Shown in pieces: positions 36,628 through 45,441 of a DNA stretch of 64,000 nucleotides; positions within the stretch are counted from its first letter, which is position 1; the number at the start of each line of letters is the position of its first letter. The position numbers were made by a program, and so were the translations under genes. The stretch is from Yoonia sp. G8-12 (lineage in GTDB: Bacteria; Pseudomonadota; Alphaproteobacteria; Rhodobacterales; Rhodobacteraceae): contig NZ_CP151762.1 in NCBI RefSeq assembly GCF_038443675.1, forward strand, positions 1-64,000. The letters are read 5' to 3'. A model generated the notes under the pieces. It ran no database searches, had not been told where the DNA came from, and saw only the letters and a list, made by a program, of their open reading frames with translations.

Positions 36628-37742
36628 TCACCCTAATTTTTCGTGTGCTTGCGCAAGCGCCTTTGGCAAGGCCTGTCCGAAGGCGTCGATCTGCGCCGTT
36701 GTCCCACAGCTTACACGGATGCAACGCTCCTGCGGCGCGACAAAGGGCATTCGCACAAATATGCCGTTTGCAACAAGCGCCGCGAGCACGGCACGAGCGA
36801 AATCACCGTCGCGACCGCAATCAATTGTGACAAAGTTGGTGGCCGACGGTAGGGGGGCAAGCCGTGCCTTGTGGCAATCGCGCTGATCTGATCCCGTGCT
36901 TTTGCAACTTCACTATGCACATGAGCCAGCCATGCGGTGTCTTGCAGAGCGGCCAATGCGCCTTTTTGACTGATCCGGCACATCCCGAAATGGTTGCGCA
37001 CTTTGTTAAAGCCACTGATGACCTCTGCCGATCCAATCGCATAGCCAACGCGCGCGCCGGCCATGCCGTGGGCTTTTGAGAAAGTGCGCATTCGGATGAC
37101 GTTTGGCGCAGCCGGATCAATCGCAGGTGCGGTGCCATCTGGGGCAAGATCAATATAGGCCTCATCCAGAACAAGCATGCAGCCGGGGGGCAAGCGTGCG
37201 ATCATGTCCTGCATCACCTCTGCCTGATGCCAACTGCCCATCGGATTGTCGGGATTGGCGATATAGATCAGCTTGGCGGATACTTCGGTGGCTTTGGCGA
37301 TCAGCGCATCAGGGTCTTCATGGTCGCCCTTGTAAGGAACCGTGTGCAGCGCCCCGCCGAAACCGGCGACATGATAGTTGAAGGTGGGATAGGCCCCCGC
37401 CGAAGTCACGACTGCATCTCCCGGCCCGACATAGAGCCGGACCAAGAGGCCCAAAAGCGCGTCAATGCCTTCACCCACCATAATGTTCGCAGGTGTGACA
37501 CCGTGATGGGTCGCAAGCGCGTTGCGCAGCTCATGGCTTTCGGGATCGCCGTACATCCACACCTCGCTTGCGGCCTTTTGCATCGCGGCGATGGCCTTGG
37601 GTGAGGGGCCGAAGGCGCTTTCATTTGCGCCAAGGCGCGCTTTGAACACACGCCCCATTTGGCGTTCTTGCGCTTCTGGTCCAACAAAAGGGACAGAGGC
37701 GGGCAGGCTTTCGGCAAGCGGGGTGAGGGCAGGTTTTGTCAT
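36628..37742 (-). pseudogene. hisC: histidinol-phosphate aminotransferase, frameshifted
   Basis: The first 290 residues match HisC: ARLGANESAFGPSPKAI near 37, NPDNPMGSWHQ near 165, VLDEAYIDL near 195 and the PLP Lys in RTFSKAHGMAGARVGYAIG near 220. At a run of six G on the plus strand (36852-36857) the frame is lost. In the next frame the protein continues with SATNFVTIDCGRDGDFARAV and the tail VRMPFVAPQERCIRVSCGTT, and stops at 36628. Adding one base gives a normal length of 371 residues. Loss of hisC would normally cause histidine need unless a second copy exists, so a sequencing slip is quite possible. Confidence 0.85.
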
Positions 37743-37819
37743 GGGATCAGATAACCGTTTGCTTGAATTCAGCGCAACTGTTCACATGTGAGAATAGTTC
37801 GCAATAAGGATGATCTCGG

Positions 37820-37981
37820 ATGAAATTGAGTAGACGTGGGTTTTTGGTCAGTTCTGGCGCGGCCCTTGCGGTGCGTGCGGTCCCGCAGGTGGCAGGCAAG
37901 GCGGGTGGACGGCGGATTTTGACGTTGGTCTATGATAAAGCGTTGGGGATGATGCGCGCTGTTGAGCGTGTGGTCAACTAG
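37820..37981 (+). CDS. small protein with a twin-arginine-like signal
   Basis: A 53-codon gene: MKLSRRGFLVSSGAALAVRA, then a short tail ending RAVERVVN. The Ser-Arg-Arg-Gly-Phe-Leu-Val start followed by a hydrophobic Ala-rich core is a twin-arginine export signal, so a peptide of about 25-30 residues would be exported. AAGGA stands about nine bases before the ATG. It is divergent from hisC. The function is unknown, and the mature part is too short for an enzyme. Confidence 0.65.
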   Translation: MKLSRRGFLVSSGAALAVRAVPQVAGKAGGRRILTLVYDKALGMMRAVERVVN

Positions 37982-37988
37982 GAGCTAT

Positions 37989-38363
37989 CTACTGGTCCGA
38001 CACTACAAAAGCGCAGCGAATAGAGGCATTTGGAACTTTATGCGTAAAATAAAGACGAGTTTCCTCGTCGGTTGCTATAACCCGCTGAATAGACAAATTT
38101 GATCCTACAAAACTTGGACGAGCTGAGCCCCATTGCTGACGGTCGTTTGGCGGAACTGAACCATCACCATCAAGAATGGAACAGCGGATCAGCTGACCGG
38201 CGCTCGTGTTGGGGACAGTCACCTCATATGGGTGCCCAAGGAACAAGGACCGCTCTATCACGGTGATATCAGTGATAGTCTCTAATGCCTCTTGGCCCAA
38301 AGCGTGGGAACTCATTCCACAAAAAAGGGCCAAGCTGGCTGATATACAACGCAGACGCCTCAA
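37989..38363 (-). CDS. secreted protein of unknown function
   Basis: A 124-residue protein with a signal peptide (LRCISASLALFCGMSSHALG, cleaved before Gln-Glu-Ala) and a mature part of about 100 residues with a beta-rich pattern. Two Cys residues (CSI in the middle and RCAF near the end) could form a disulfide in the periplasm. Its ATG overlaps the valS stop by four bases, so it is translated from the valS message. The family is not recognised. Confidence 0.6.
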   Translation of the reverse strand: MRRLRCISASLALFCGMSSHALGQEALETITDITVIERSLFLGHPYEVTVPNTSAGQLIRCSILDGDGSVPPNDRQQWGSARPSFVGSNLSIQRVIATDEETRLYFTHKVPNASIRCAFVVSDQ

Positions 38364-41300
38364 CCCAGCTCCGCCAATCGCGCGATGGCGGCCTTGAGTT
38401 GCTCTTCTTCGTTTTCGCGTAGCGCGAGGTTGGCTTTGGCCTCGGCCACGACATCATCCGGGGCGGAGGCCACGAATTTAGGGTTGTTCAGACGCCCGCG
38501 CAGGCCACCGAGCTCTTTGCCCAGTTTCTGCATCGTCTTTTCAAGGCGCGCGATTTCCTCGGCTACGTCGATCAGATCGGCGAGCGGAATACCAAAAGTG
38601 CCGCCGTCCATCGGGATGGTGACGCAGCCTTTGGGGAAGTCATCGACATGCGCCAAGCTCTCGATCCGCGCAAGGCGCTGGATCAGCACATGGTTGTTGT
38701 CCCATGCGGATTGGCCTTTGGCTTCGAGGCCTGTGACGAGCAGAGGTACTTTCGCGCCTGCAGGCACGTGGACCTGCGCGCGCGCAGAACGGACGTTGTC
38801 GATCAGGTCTATAACCCAGTTCATTTCGCGGTCGGCGTCTGCGTCCAGTAGTTCAGCCGCAGTGTAGGTCGGCCAATCTGCGTGGACCAGCATCTTGGCG
38901 CGGTTGTCTGCCAGTTGCCAAAGCTCTTCTGTGATGAACGGCATGATCGGGTGCAGCAGGATCAGGCATTGGTCCAGCACCCAGCGCAGGGTTTGCTCGG
39001 TCTCGGCCTTCGCTGCTGCATCATCGCCCTGCAAGATGGGTTTGGAGAATTCCAGATACCAGTCGCAGACCTTGCCCCATGTGAAGGCATAGAGCGCATC
39101 GGCCGCGTCGTTGAAGCGGTAGGCCTCCATCGCGGCATCTACTGTCTCACGCACTTTGCCGGTTTCGCCGATGATCCATTTGTTCAGCGTTTGGGTCGCT
39201 GCGGGCCGCGCTGCATCGCCGGGGTATGGGATTTCATAGTGTTCGGCAAAGCTGAAGGCGTTCCACAGTTTCGTGCCAAAGTTACGATAGCCCTTGATCC
39301 GGTCCTCCGAGATTTTCAGCACACCGCCCAAGGCTGCCATTTGCGCGTTGGAAAAGCGCAGCGCGTCGGCGCCGTAAGCGTCGATCATATCCAGTGGGTC
39401 GACCACGTTGCCCTTGGTCTTGGACATCTTCTCGCCCTTCGCGTCACGCACCAGCTGGTGCAGATAGACGGTGTGGAAGGGTTCCTGGCCCAACACGGCC
39501 TCGGACATCATCATCATGCGGGCGACCCAGAAGAACAGGATGTCCTGACCGGTGACAAGGACGTCGCCGGGGAAGTATTTCATCGCCTCATCTTCCGCAG
39601 GCCACCCGAGGGTGCCGAAAGGCCAAAGGCCGGAGGAGAACCATGTGTCGAGGACGTCGGGGTCGCGACCTATATGAATTGACTCAAAGTTGCGGTTGTT
39701 GTCCAGCCAATACCCGTAGCCGCCGTCGCCGGTGACGCTAATATCGACACTGTCGCCGTAGAAATCCTTGGCGAGTTCGAGCGCTTCCTCTGCATTTGGC
39801 GCACAAAAAGCTTCGTAGCCATTTTTGTAGTATTCGATCGCACCACTTGCCGCCTCAACTAACTCATGGCCGGATGCTTTCTTTGGCCCATACCAGACCG
39901 GGATCTGATGTCCCCACCAGAGCTGGCGCGAGATGCACCATGGCTCGATGTTCTCCAGCCAGTGGTAATACACCTTCTCGCCGCTTTCCGGCATGATTTT
40001 GGTGCGGCCTTCCTTCACCGCCTCCAGTGCGGGGCCGACGATTTTGGCGGTGTCAACGAACCATTGGTCGGTCAGCATCGGTTCGATCACGACTTTTGAG
40101 CGGTCACCGAAGGGCTGCATGATCTTTTTGGCTTCGACGAAGGGTTCCCAATGGCCCGCGTCCCGGACTTGATCCGGGACCTCCGCGTTATCCTCCCGAG
40201 GTCCCGGCTCGGGGGCCGGGACGAAGGTCATCACTGCGTTGCCCTCGGCCGTGATATCCGCCACCACGCGCTTGCGCGCTTCAAACCTGTCTAGCCCGCG
40301 GTATTCTTCGGGCACCATGTTCATCGCGGCGATCATTGCCTCGTCGAACTCCTGTTCGCCATTGGCAATCGCTTGGGCGGTCGCGGCTTCTTCGATGTAT
40401 GGTTTACCGTCGGCGCGCATCGCCCCTTTGGTGTCCATCAGGTTATACATCGGGATGTTGCCGCGCTTGGCGACTTCGTAGTCGTTGAAGTCATGCGCGC
40501 CGGTGATTTTCACGGCACCTGAGCCGAAATCCATATCGGGGTAAGGGTCTGTGATGATCGGGATCAGGCGGCGTTGTTCTTTCGGCCCCACGGGAATTTC
40601 GCACAGTTTACCGACGATTGGCGCATAACGTTCATCGTCTTTATGGACCGCAACCGCACCGTCGCCCAGCATCGTCTCAGGCCGGGTCGTGGCGATGGAA
40701 ATGTAATCGCGGGTCTCGCGCAAGGTTATGTTGCCGTCTTCGTCTTTTTCGACGTATTCATAGGTTTCGCCACCGGCCAGCGGGTATTTGAAGTGCCACA
40801 TGTGGCCGTCGACTTCGATGTTCTCGACTTCGAGGTCAGAGATGGCGGTTTCAAAATGCGGGTCCCAATTGACCAGACGCTTGCCGCGATAGATCAGGCC
40901 CTTGTTGTACATCTCGACAAAGACTTTGAGCACGGCGTCGTGAAAATTGCCGGGTTTTTCGGTCGCGGGCGCGCTTTCGGCCCCCGACATAGTGAATGCC
41001 GAGCGGGACCAGTCCATGCTGTCGCCCAAGCGCCGCGCTTGTTGTTCGATCTGCCCCCCGTTGGCCGCCTTCCATTCCCAGACTTTCCCAAGGAATTTCT
41101 CGCGCCCCATTTCGGTGCGTTTGGGCAGGCCTTTTGCGGCAAGGTCCTTTTCCACCATCAACTGTGTCGCAATGCCTGCGTGATCCAGTCCGGGCTGCCA
41201 GAGCGTGTCATAGCCCTGCATCCGCTTCCAGCGGGTTAGCATATCCATGATCGTGTGGTTGAATGCGTGGCCGACGTGCAGATGCCCCGTCACATTCGGG

Positions 41301-41431
41301 GGTGGCAGCATGATGCAAAAGGTCTCATCGCGGGACGCATTTGCGCCTGCTTTGAAGGCGCCAGCCTGTTCCCACATCTCATAGAGGCGGGGTTCTGCGG
41401 TTTTGGCGTCGAATGTCTTTTCCATCGGCAT
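38360..41431 (-). CDS. valS: valyl-tRNA synthetase
   Basis: A 1023-residue class Ia synthetase that charges tRNA-Val. The ATP-binding HIGH-type motif is His-Leu-His-Val-Gly-His at residues 50-54, the KMSKS-type motif is KMSKTKGNVVDPLDMI near 668, the CP1 editing domain lies between, and the C-terminal coiled coil ends in NEEEQLKAAIARLAEL. It is slightly long because the segment FVPAPEPGPREDNAEVPDQV near residues 405-425 is encoded by a palindromic DNA element (40160-40222). AAGGA stands before the ATG. A small secreted-protein gene overlaps its end. Confidence 0.96.
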   Translation of the reverse strand: MPMEKTFDAKTAEPRLYEMWEQAGAFKAGANASRDETFCIMLPPPNVTGHLHVGHAFNHTIMDMLTRWKRMQGYDTLWQPGLDHAGIATQLMVEKDLAAKGLPKRTEMGREKFLGKVWEWKAANGGQIEQQARRLGDSMDWSRSAFTMSGAESAPATEKPGNFHDAVLKVFVEMYNKGLIYRGKRLVNWDPHFETAISDLEVENIEVDGHMWHFKYPLAGGETYEYVEKDEDGNITLRETRDYISIATTRPETMLGDGAVAVHKDDERYAPIVGKLCEIPVGPKEQRRLIPIITDPYPDMDFGSGAVKITGAHDFNDYEVAKRGNIPMYNLMDTKGAMRADGKPYIEEAATAQAIANGEQEFDEAMIAAMNMVPEEYRGLDRFEARKRVVADITAEGNAVMTFVPAPEPGPREDNAEVPDQVRDAGHWEPFVEAKKIMQPFGDRSKVVIEPMLTDQWFVDTAKIVGPALEAVKEGRTKIMPESGEKVYYHWLENIEPWCISRQLWWGHQIPVWYGPKKASGHELVEAASGAIEYYKNGYEAFCAPNAEEALELAKDFYGDSVDISVTGDGGYGYWLDNNRNFESIHIGRDPDVLDTWFSSGLWPFGTLGWPAEDEAMKYFPGDVLVTGQDILFFWVARMMMMSEAVLGQEPFHTVYLHQLVRDAKGEKMSKTKGNVVDPLDMIDAYGADALRFSNAQMAALGGVLKISEDRIKGYRNFGTKLWNAFSFAEHYEIPYPGDAARPAATQTLNKWIIGETGKVRETVDAAMEAYRFNDAADALYAFTWGKVCDWYLEFSKPILQGDDAAAKAETEQTLRWVLDQCLILLHPIMPFITEELWQLADNRAKMLVHADWPTYTAAELLDADADREMNWVIDLIDNVRSARAQVHVPAGAKVPLLVTGLEAKGQSAWDNNHVLIQRLARIESLAHVDDFPKGCVTIPMDGGTFGIPLADLIDVAEEIARLEKTMQKLGKELGGLRGRLNNPKFVASAPDDVVAEAKANLALRENEEEQLKAAIARLAELG
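40160..40222. repeat. palindromic element inserted in frame within valS
   Basis: Two hairpins stand next to each other inside the valS coding region. In the first, gtcccgga (40160-40167) pairs with tccgggac (40173-40180). In the second, gtcccggc (40201-40208) pairs with gccgggac (40215-40222). The stems share the core gtcccgg/ccgggac. Alphaproteobacterial genomes are known to carry such palindromic elements, and in Rickettsia they invade genes in frame. The encoded residues (EPGPREDNAEVPDQVRDAG) look unlike synthetase sequence. Confidence 0.7.
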
Positions 41432-41490
41432 CGGTTTGGTCCTTGCTGTGTTTGCTGCGCAAATAACGTGCCGATGGGGTGAGGGGAAGA

Positions 41491-41516
41491 GTAAGGTGGG
41501 TTTAAACCCACCTTAC
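41491..41516. repeat. perfect 26-bp palindrome between valS and the CoxL-like gene
   Basis: Bases 41491-41503 (gtaaggtgggttt) are the exact reverse complement of 41504-41516, with no loop. It lies 59 bases before valS and 85 bases before the CoxL-like gene, in the shared divergent control region. It could be a binding site for a dimeric regulator or one copy of a dispersed palindromic repeat. Confidence 0.7.
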
Positions 41517-41601
41517 CTGTTGAAAAGTAGCTTTTCGAGGTTGCCGCTGGACTTGAACCAATCCACCGCTAGGGTCTGCGTCAAGCGAGCGAGGTGCAGC
41601 A

Positions 41602-43902
41602 ATGGAAAAATTCGGTAAAAGCCAATCGGTGACACGGGTCGAGGACCAGCGGTTTCTGACAGGCCGTGGCCGCTATGTTGATGATATTGCACCACCGAAT
41701 GCGCTTTTTGCATATTTTTTGCGTGCCACCGTCGCGCATGGTGAAATCACTTCGCTTGATCTCGATGAGGCCCGCGCGATGCCGGGGGTGCATCTGATTG
41801 CGACGGCTGACGATCTTGTGCGGGCTGGTGTCGTGCTAGGGCTTGCCGCATCAACGGTCAAAAATCGCGATGGATCACCGGGAGCAGCACCTGAGCGCCC
41901 GCTGCTGGCGCAGGGCCGCGTGCGACATGTGGGTGAGGCGATTGCCATGATCGTGGCCGATACGCTGGCTGCGGCCAAAGATGCCGCCGAGATGATCCTC
42001 GTGGAAATTGACGACCTGCCTGTCCATGTCGATCTTGCCGTTGGCGGCGAGGCGATCCATGCCGAGGCCCCCGAAAACCTTGCCTATGACTGGGGGCTTG
42101 GTGACGAAGCGGCCACGCGCACGCGGATCCAAGAGGCTGCACATGTCGTCACCGTCGACGTGATGGACAACCGGATTATCGCCAACGCGATGGAGCCGCG
42201 CGGATGCTACGCCGAGGTTGTGGATGGTCGTTTGCATGTTGCACTCAACGGGCAAGGTGTATGGGTTCCCAAAGCAGACCTTGCGCGGCATTTCAAACTT
42301 GATCCTGCCGAAATCCGCGTCACCACCCCCGATGTGGGCGGCGGTTTCGGGATGAAGGCCATGCGCTATCCCGAACCCTTTTGTGTCGCACATGCCGCCC
42401 GCGTGCTGGGGCGTCCGGTGCGCTGGATGTCGGACCGGAGCGAAGCGATGTTGTCGGATAACTCAGGGCGTGATTTGACGACGACGGCAACACTTGCCTT
42501 TGATGCTAACTATCAAATCACCGCCTATCAGATTGATACGATTGCAAATATGGGCGCGTATAATTCACAGTTCGCACAAGGGATCCAAACCGATCTCTTT
42601 TCCAAGGTCTTGATGGGCACCTACGATGTGCAGACGGCCTATATGCGCACACGGGGGATTTATACCAACACGACGCCTGTTGACGCCTATCGTGGGGCCG
42701 GGCGGCCCGAGGCTATTTTTGTGCTGGAACGCACCATAGACGAAGCGGCGCGGCAGTTGGGTGTTGATCCTTGGATGTTGCGGGAGAAGAATTTCATCGC
42801 GCCTGACAAGTTTCCTTACAAAACTGTTTCGGGCGTGACCTATGACGTAGGTGATTTTGCGATGGTGCTGGCCAGTGCGGGGCGCGAGGCCGACCGCGCG
42901 GGCTTTGCCGCGCGCAAGGCGGCGTCCGCCAAGAACGGGAAATTGCGGGGGCAGGGGCTTTGCTATTACATTGAAAGCATCCTTGGAAACCCGTCCGAGA
43001 CAACCGCGGTGGAATTTACGCCCGAGGGTGCCACGATCTACGTCGGAACCCAGTCTAACGGGCAGGGGCATGAAACGGTTTATGCGCAATTCCTGTCCGA
43101 TCAGACCGGAATTCCCGCAGATCAGATCGCCGTGGTGCAGGGCGACAGTGACCGGATCGCCACGGGTGGCGGCACGGGCGGGTCGCGCTCGGTCACTGTG
43201 CAGAACACAGCGACACTGGCGGCGGTTGATGTGATCCTTGAGGGCTTCACCGCGTTTCTGGCGGATGTCGAAGGCGTGGATGCCAGCGCCATCAGCTTTG
43301 ATGATGAACGGTTCCGCATTGCCGGATCGAACCTGACACCAACGATGCTTGAGGTCGCGGATCTGGCGCGAGATGCGGGCCGTGATGATCTGCTGCGCCA
43401 TGCAGCAACCATCAAGCTCGACAATCGTAGCTTCCCGAACGGGGCGCATGTGACCGAGGTCGAAATTGATCCAGAAACCGGTGTTGTGACCGTAGATCGC
43501 TACACGGTCGTTGATGATTTTGGCAACCTGATCAACCCGATGCTGGTTGAGGGCCAAGTGCACGGTGGCGTGGCGCAGGGCATCGGTCAGGCGCTGACCG
43601 AGCGTGTTGTTTTTGATGACGACGGCCAGCTGCTCACGGCGAGTTTTATGGACTATGGGATGCCGCGCGCCGATGATCTGCCGATGATCAAGTTTTCGAC
43701 TGAATGCGTGCCGTCGACCTACAACCCCATGGGGATGAAGGGGTGCGGAGAGGCAGGGACCGTTGGCGCCCTTGCCGCGATGGCAAACGCTGTGCTTGAT
43801 GCGCTTTGGGATGTTGGTGTGCGTGAGGTCGAAATGCCATTCACACCCCACCGTGTCTGGGAAACTATCCACAAAGCAAAGGCCGACCGTGCAGCTGCGT
43901 GA
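41602..43902 (+). CDS. molybdopterin-binding hydroxylase large subunit (xanthine dehydrogenase/CoxL family)
   Basis: A 766-residue large subunit of the molybdenum hydroxylases. It has TGRGRYVDDI near residue 22, DVGGGFGMK near 245, the substrate-site motif AYRGAGRPEA near 370, QSNGQGHETVYAQ near 480, GGGTGGSRSVTVQN near 520, and the Glu-containing GCGEAGTVGALAA near 718. The AYRGAGR form, instead of the AYRCSFR of true CO dehydrogenase, marks it as a form II or aldehyde/purine-type enzyme. The FAD and Fe-S subunits usually encoded next to it are missing, so they must lie elsewhere or be replaced. It is followed by a DUF2235 gene that overlaps its end. Confidence 0.88.
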   Translation: MEKFGKSQSVTRVEDQRFLTGRGRYVDDIAPPNALFAYFLRATVAHGEITSLDLDEARAMPGVHLIATADDLVRAGVVLGLAASTVKNRDGSPGAAPERPLLAQGRVRHVGEAIAMIVADTLAAAKDAAEMILVEIDDLPVHVDLAVGGEAIHAEAPENLAYDWGLGDEAATRTRIQEAAHVVTVDVMDNRIIANAMEPRGCYAEVVDGRLHVALNGQGVWVPKADLARHFKLDPAEIRVTTPDVGGGFGMKAMRYPEPFCVAHAARVLGRPVRWMSDRSEAMLSDNSGRDLTTTATLAFDANYQITAYQIDTIANMGAYNSQFAQGIQTDLFSKVLMGTYDVQTAYMRTRGIYTNTTPVDAYRGAGRPEAIFVLERTIDEAARQLGVDPWMLREKNFIAPDKFPYKTVSGVTYDVGDFAMVLASAGREADRAGFAARKAASAKNGKLRGQGLCYYIESILGNPSETTAVEFTPEGATIYVGTQSNGQGHETVYAQFLSDQTGIPADQIAVVQGDSDRIATGGGTGGSRSVTVQNTATLAAVDVILEGFTAFLADVEGVDASAISFDDERFRIAGSNLTPTMLEVADLARDAGRDDLLRHAATIKLDNRSFPNGAHVTEVEIDPETGVVTVDRYTVVDDFGNLINPMLVEGQVHGGVAQGIGQALTERVVFDDDGQLLTASFMDYGMPRADDLPMIKFSTECVPSTYNPMGMKGCGEAGTVGALAAMANAVLDALWDVGVREVEMPFTPHRVWETIHKAKADRAAA

Positions 43903-44956
43903 TTGGTTCTTTGGCCTTTTTGGCAGGCGTGCGCGCAGCGAAGAAAGCGGTATTCGCGGGCGTGGCCCGGCGATCCATGTGGTTATCCTTGATGGCACGA
44001 TGTCTTCGCTCGCCGAAGGCCGCGAAACGAATGCAGGGCTGACGTTCAAACTCCTCAGCGAGGTCAGCGCCACCAGAAATTTGACCGTTCACTATGAAGC
44101 GGGCATTCAATGGCGCGACTGGAAAACCACGTGGGACGTGATGACTGGCAAAGGGATCAACCGGCAGATCACACGGGCTTATGGTGTTGTGGCCTCACGT
44201 TATCGCGAAGGGGATAAGATTGTTCTCGTGGGTTATTCGCGGGGCGCTTATGCGGTGCGTTCTTTGGCGGGCGTGATTGATCTGGTGGGGTTGGTAAGGT
44301 CTGAACATGCAACTGTCAGGGCAATCCGCCAAGCCTATCGCCACTATAGCAGCGGTGCGCAAAGCCAAGTAGTGCAAGATTTTCGCACGCACTATTGTCA
44401 CCCGTCCATTGAGGTCGAAGCGGTTGCTGTCTGGGATACGGTCAAAGCGCTGGGCCTGCGGTTGCCAATCATCTGGCGCTGGGCGGAAGCGCAGCACGAT
44501 TTTCACAATCACGCGCTTGGTCCGCATATTCGCAACGGGTTTCATGCCTTGGCCATTGATGAGACCCGCCAGGCCTATGCCCCCGTGATGTGGCAATGCC
44601 CCGAAGGTTGGTCCGGCCATGTCGAGCAGGTCTGGTTTCGCGGAAATCACGGTGACGTGGGTGGGCAGGTCTGGCAGCATCCGCAATCACGGCCTTTGTC
44701 GAACATCCCTTTGGTTTGGATGCTGGAACGTTTGTCGGACTGCGGCGTCCCCTTTCCCGAAGGCTGGTGCGACCGTTTCATACAGGATGTCTCTGCACCC
44801 TCGATCGGGAACTGGCGGGCGTGGGCCAAGGTGTTTTTGTCGCGACGCAAGCGCAAGGTCTGCCAAGACCGCTCAGAGCGGCTTCATGAAAGCATCGGTG
44901 GTGAGCTGCCGCCTGTTTCAGTCGCTGCGCAATTTCATGATCAGACAAGTGGCTGA
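43889..44956 (+). CDS. DUF2235 alpha/beta-hydrolase-like protein
   Basis: A 355-residue protein of the DUF2235 family, predicted serine hydrolases that include phospholipase-type toxins. The nucleophile motif is Val-Gly-Tyr-Ser-Arg-Gly-Ala (GYSRGAYAVRSL near residue 113), with Asp in AVWDTVKALGL and His in FRGNHGDVGGQ. The start is GTG at 43889, inside the end of the CoxL-like gene, with AAAGG upstream; the frame is open further back but lies within the other gene. No signal peptide or secretion partner is seen, so a toxin role is only one possibility. It overlaps the thioesterase tail to tail by 39 bases. Confidence 0.8.
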   Translation: MQLRDWFFGLFGRRARSEESGIRGRGPAIHVVILDGTMSSLAEGRETNAGLTFKLLSEVSATRNLTVHYEAGIQWRDWKTTWDVMTGKGINRQITRAYGVVASRYREGDKIVLVGYSRGAYAVRSLAGVIDLVGLVRSEHATVRAIRQAYRHYSSGAQSQVVQDFRTHYCHPSIEVEAVAVWDTVKALGLRLPIIWRWAEAQHDFHNHALGPHIRNGFHALAIDETRQAYAPVMWQCPEGWSGHVEQVWFRGNHGDVGGQVWQHPQSRPLSNIPLVWMLERLSDCGVPFPEGWCDRFIQDVSAPSIGNWRAWAKVFLSRRKRKVCQDRSERLHESIGGELPPVSVAAQFHDQTSG

Positions 44957-45403
44957 GCCGGTCGCGTAAAGCCTGTCTGTCGTGGCATCGCGGATTTCGC
45001 CGCGCGCCACCCCGGTGGACCGCCCCGCATGTTCGATAATGCCAGTCGCCAATATCTCGGCCCCGATTGGGATGGCACCGACCAAATTCACTTTATATTC
45101 GAGGGTCGTGTAGACCGAGCCTTTTGGCGTCACCGTCATCACAGCACAAGACATGCAGCTATCAAGCAAGGTGCCATACCAGCCGCCATGCACGCCGCCA
45201 GCTGGATTGCTATGTTGAAATTCCGGCTTGCCGCGGAAGGTAACTTTGCCTTCTTCCACTGCCTCCAGTGAATAATTCATAAGCGCCGAAATAGGAGGAC
45301 GCGAGATGTGTCCGTCCTGCATCGCTTGCATAAACGCAAGGCCGGACATGGACAGTGTGGTCTCAAGATCGGGCATCTGGTCGGGGGTCGTGGCAGTGAA
45401 CAT
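44918..45403 (-). CDS. PaaI-type thioesterase (hotdog fold)
   Basis: A 161-residue protein of the PaaI/4HBT thioesterase family, which hydrolyses acyl-CoA esters. It has the hotdog helix and Asn-Pro-x-Gly-x-Val-His-Gly-Gly block (HSNPAGGVHGGWYGTLLDSC near residue 70) and the C-terminal strand LATGIIEHAGRSTGVARGEI near 118. GGAG stands seven bases before ATG 45403; the frame is open for 30 further codons. Its 3' end overlaps the DUF2235 gene. It lies just downstream of metF on the same strand, which need not mean a shared pathway. The acyl substrate is unknown. Confidence 0.85.
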   Translation of the reverse strand: MFTATTPDQMPDLETTLSMSGLAFMQAMQDGHISRPPISALMNYSLEAVEEGKVTFRGKPEFQHSNPAGGVHGGWYGTLLDSCMSCAVMTVTPKGSVYTTLEYKVNLVGAIPIGAEILATGIIEHAGRSTGVARGEIRDATTDRLYATGSATCLIMKLRSD

Positions 45404-45441
45404 GGGCAGCTCCGGGCGTTTTATCGCCCGAAGCTGGCGCG

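Noticed and set aside
38882..39682. A 266-codon open frame on the plus strand within valS
   Set aside because: It is antisense to a certain essential gene with intact motifs; its composition is that of a shadow frame and it has no supported start.
42565..44073. A 502-codon open frame on the minus strand opposite the CoxL-like gene
   Set aside because: It mirrors the GC-rich third positions of the real gene, has no ribosome site, and its translation has the Arg/His-rich composition of an antisense frame.
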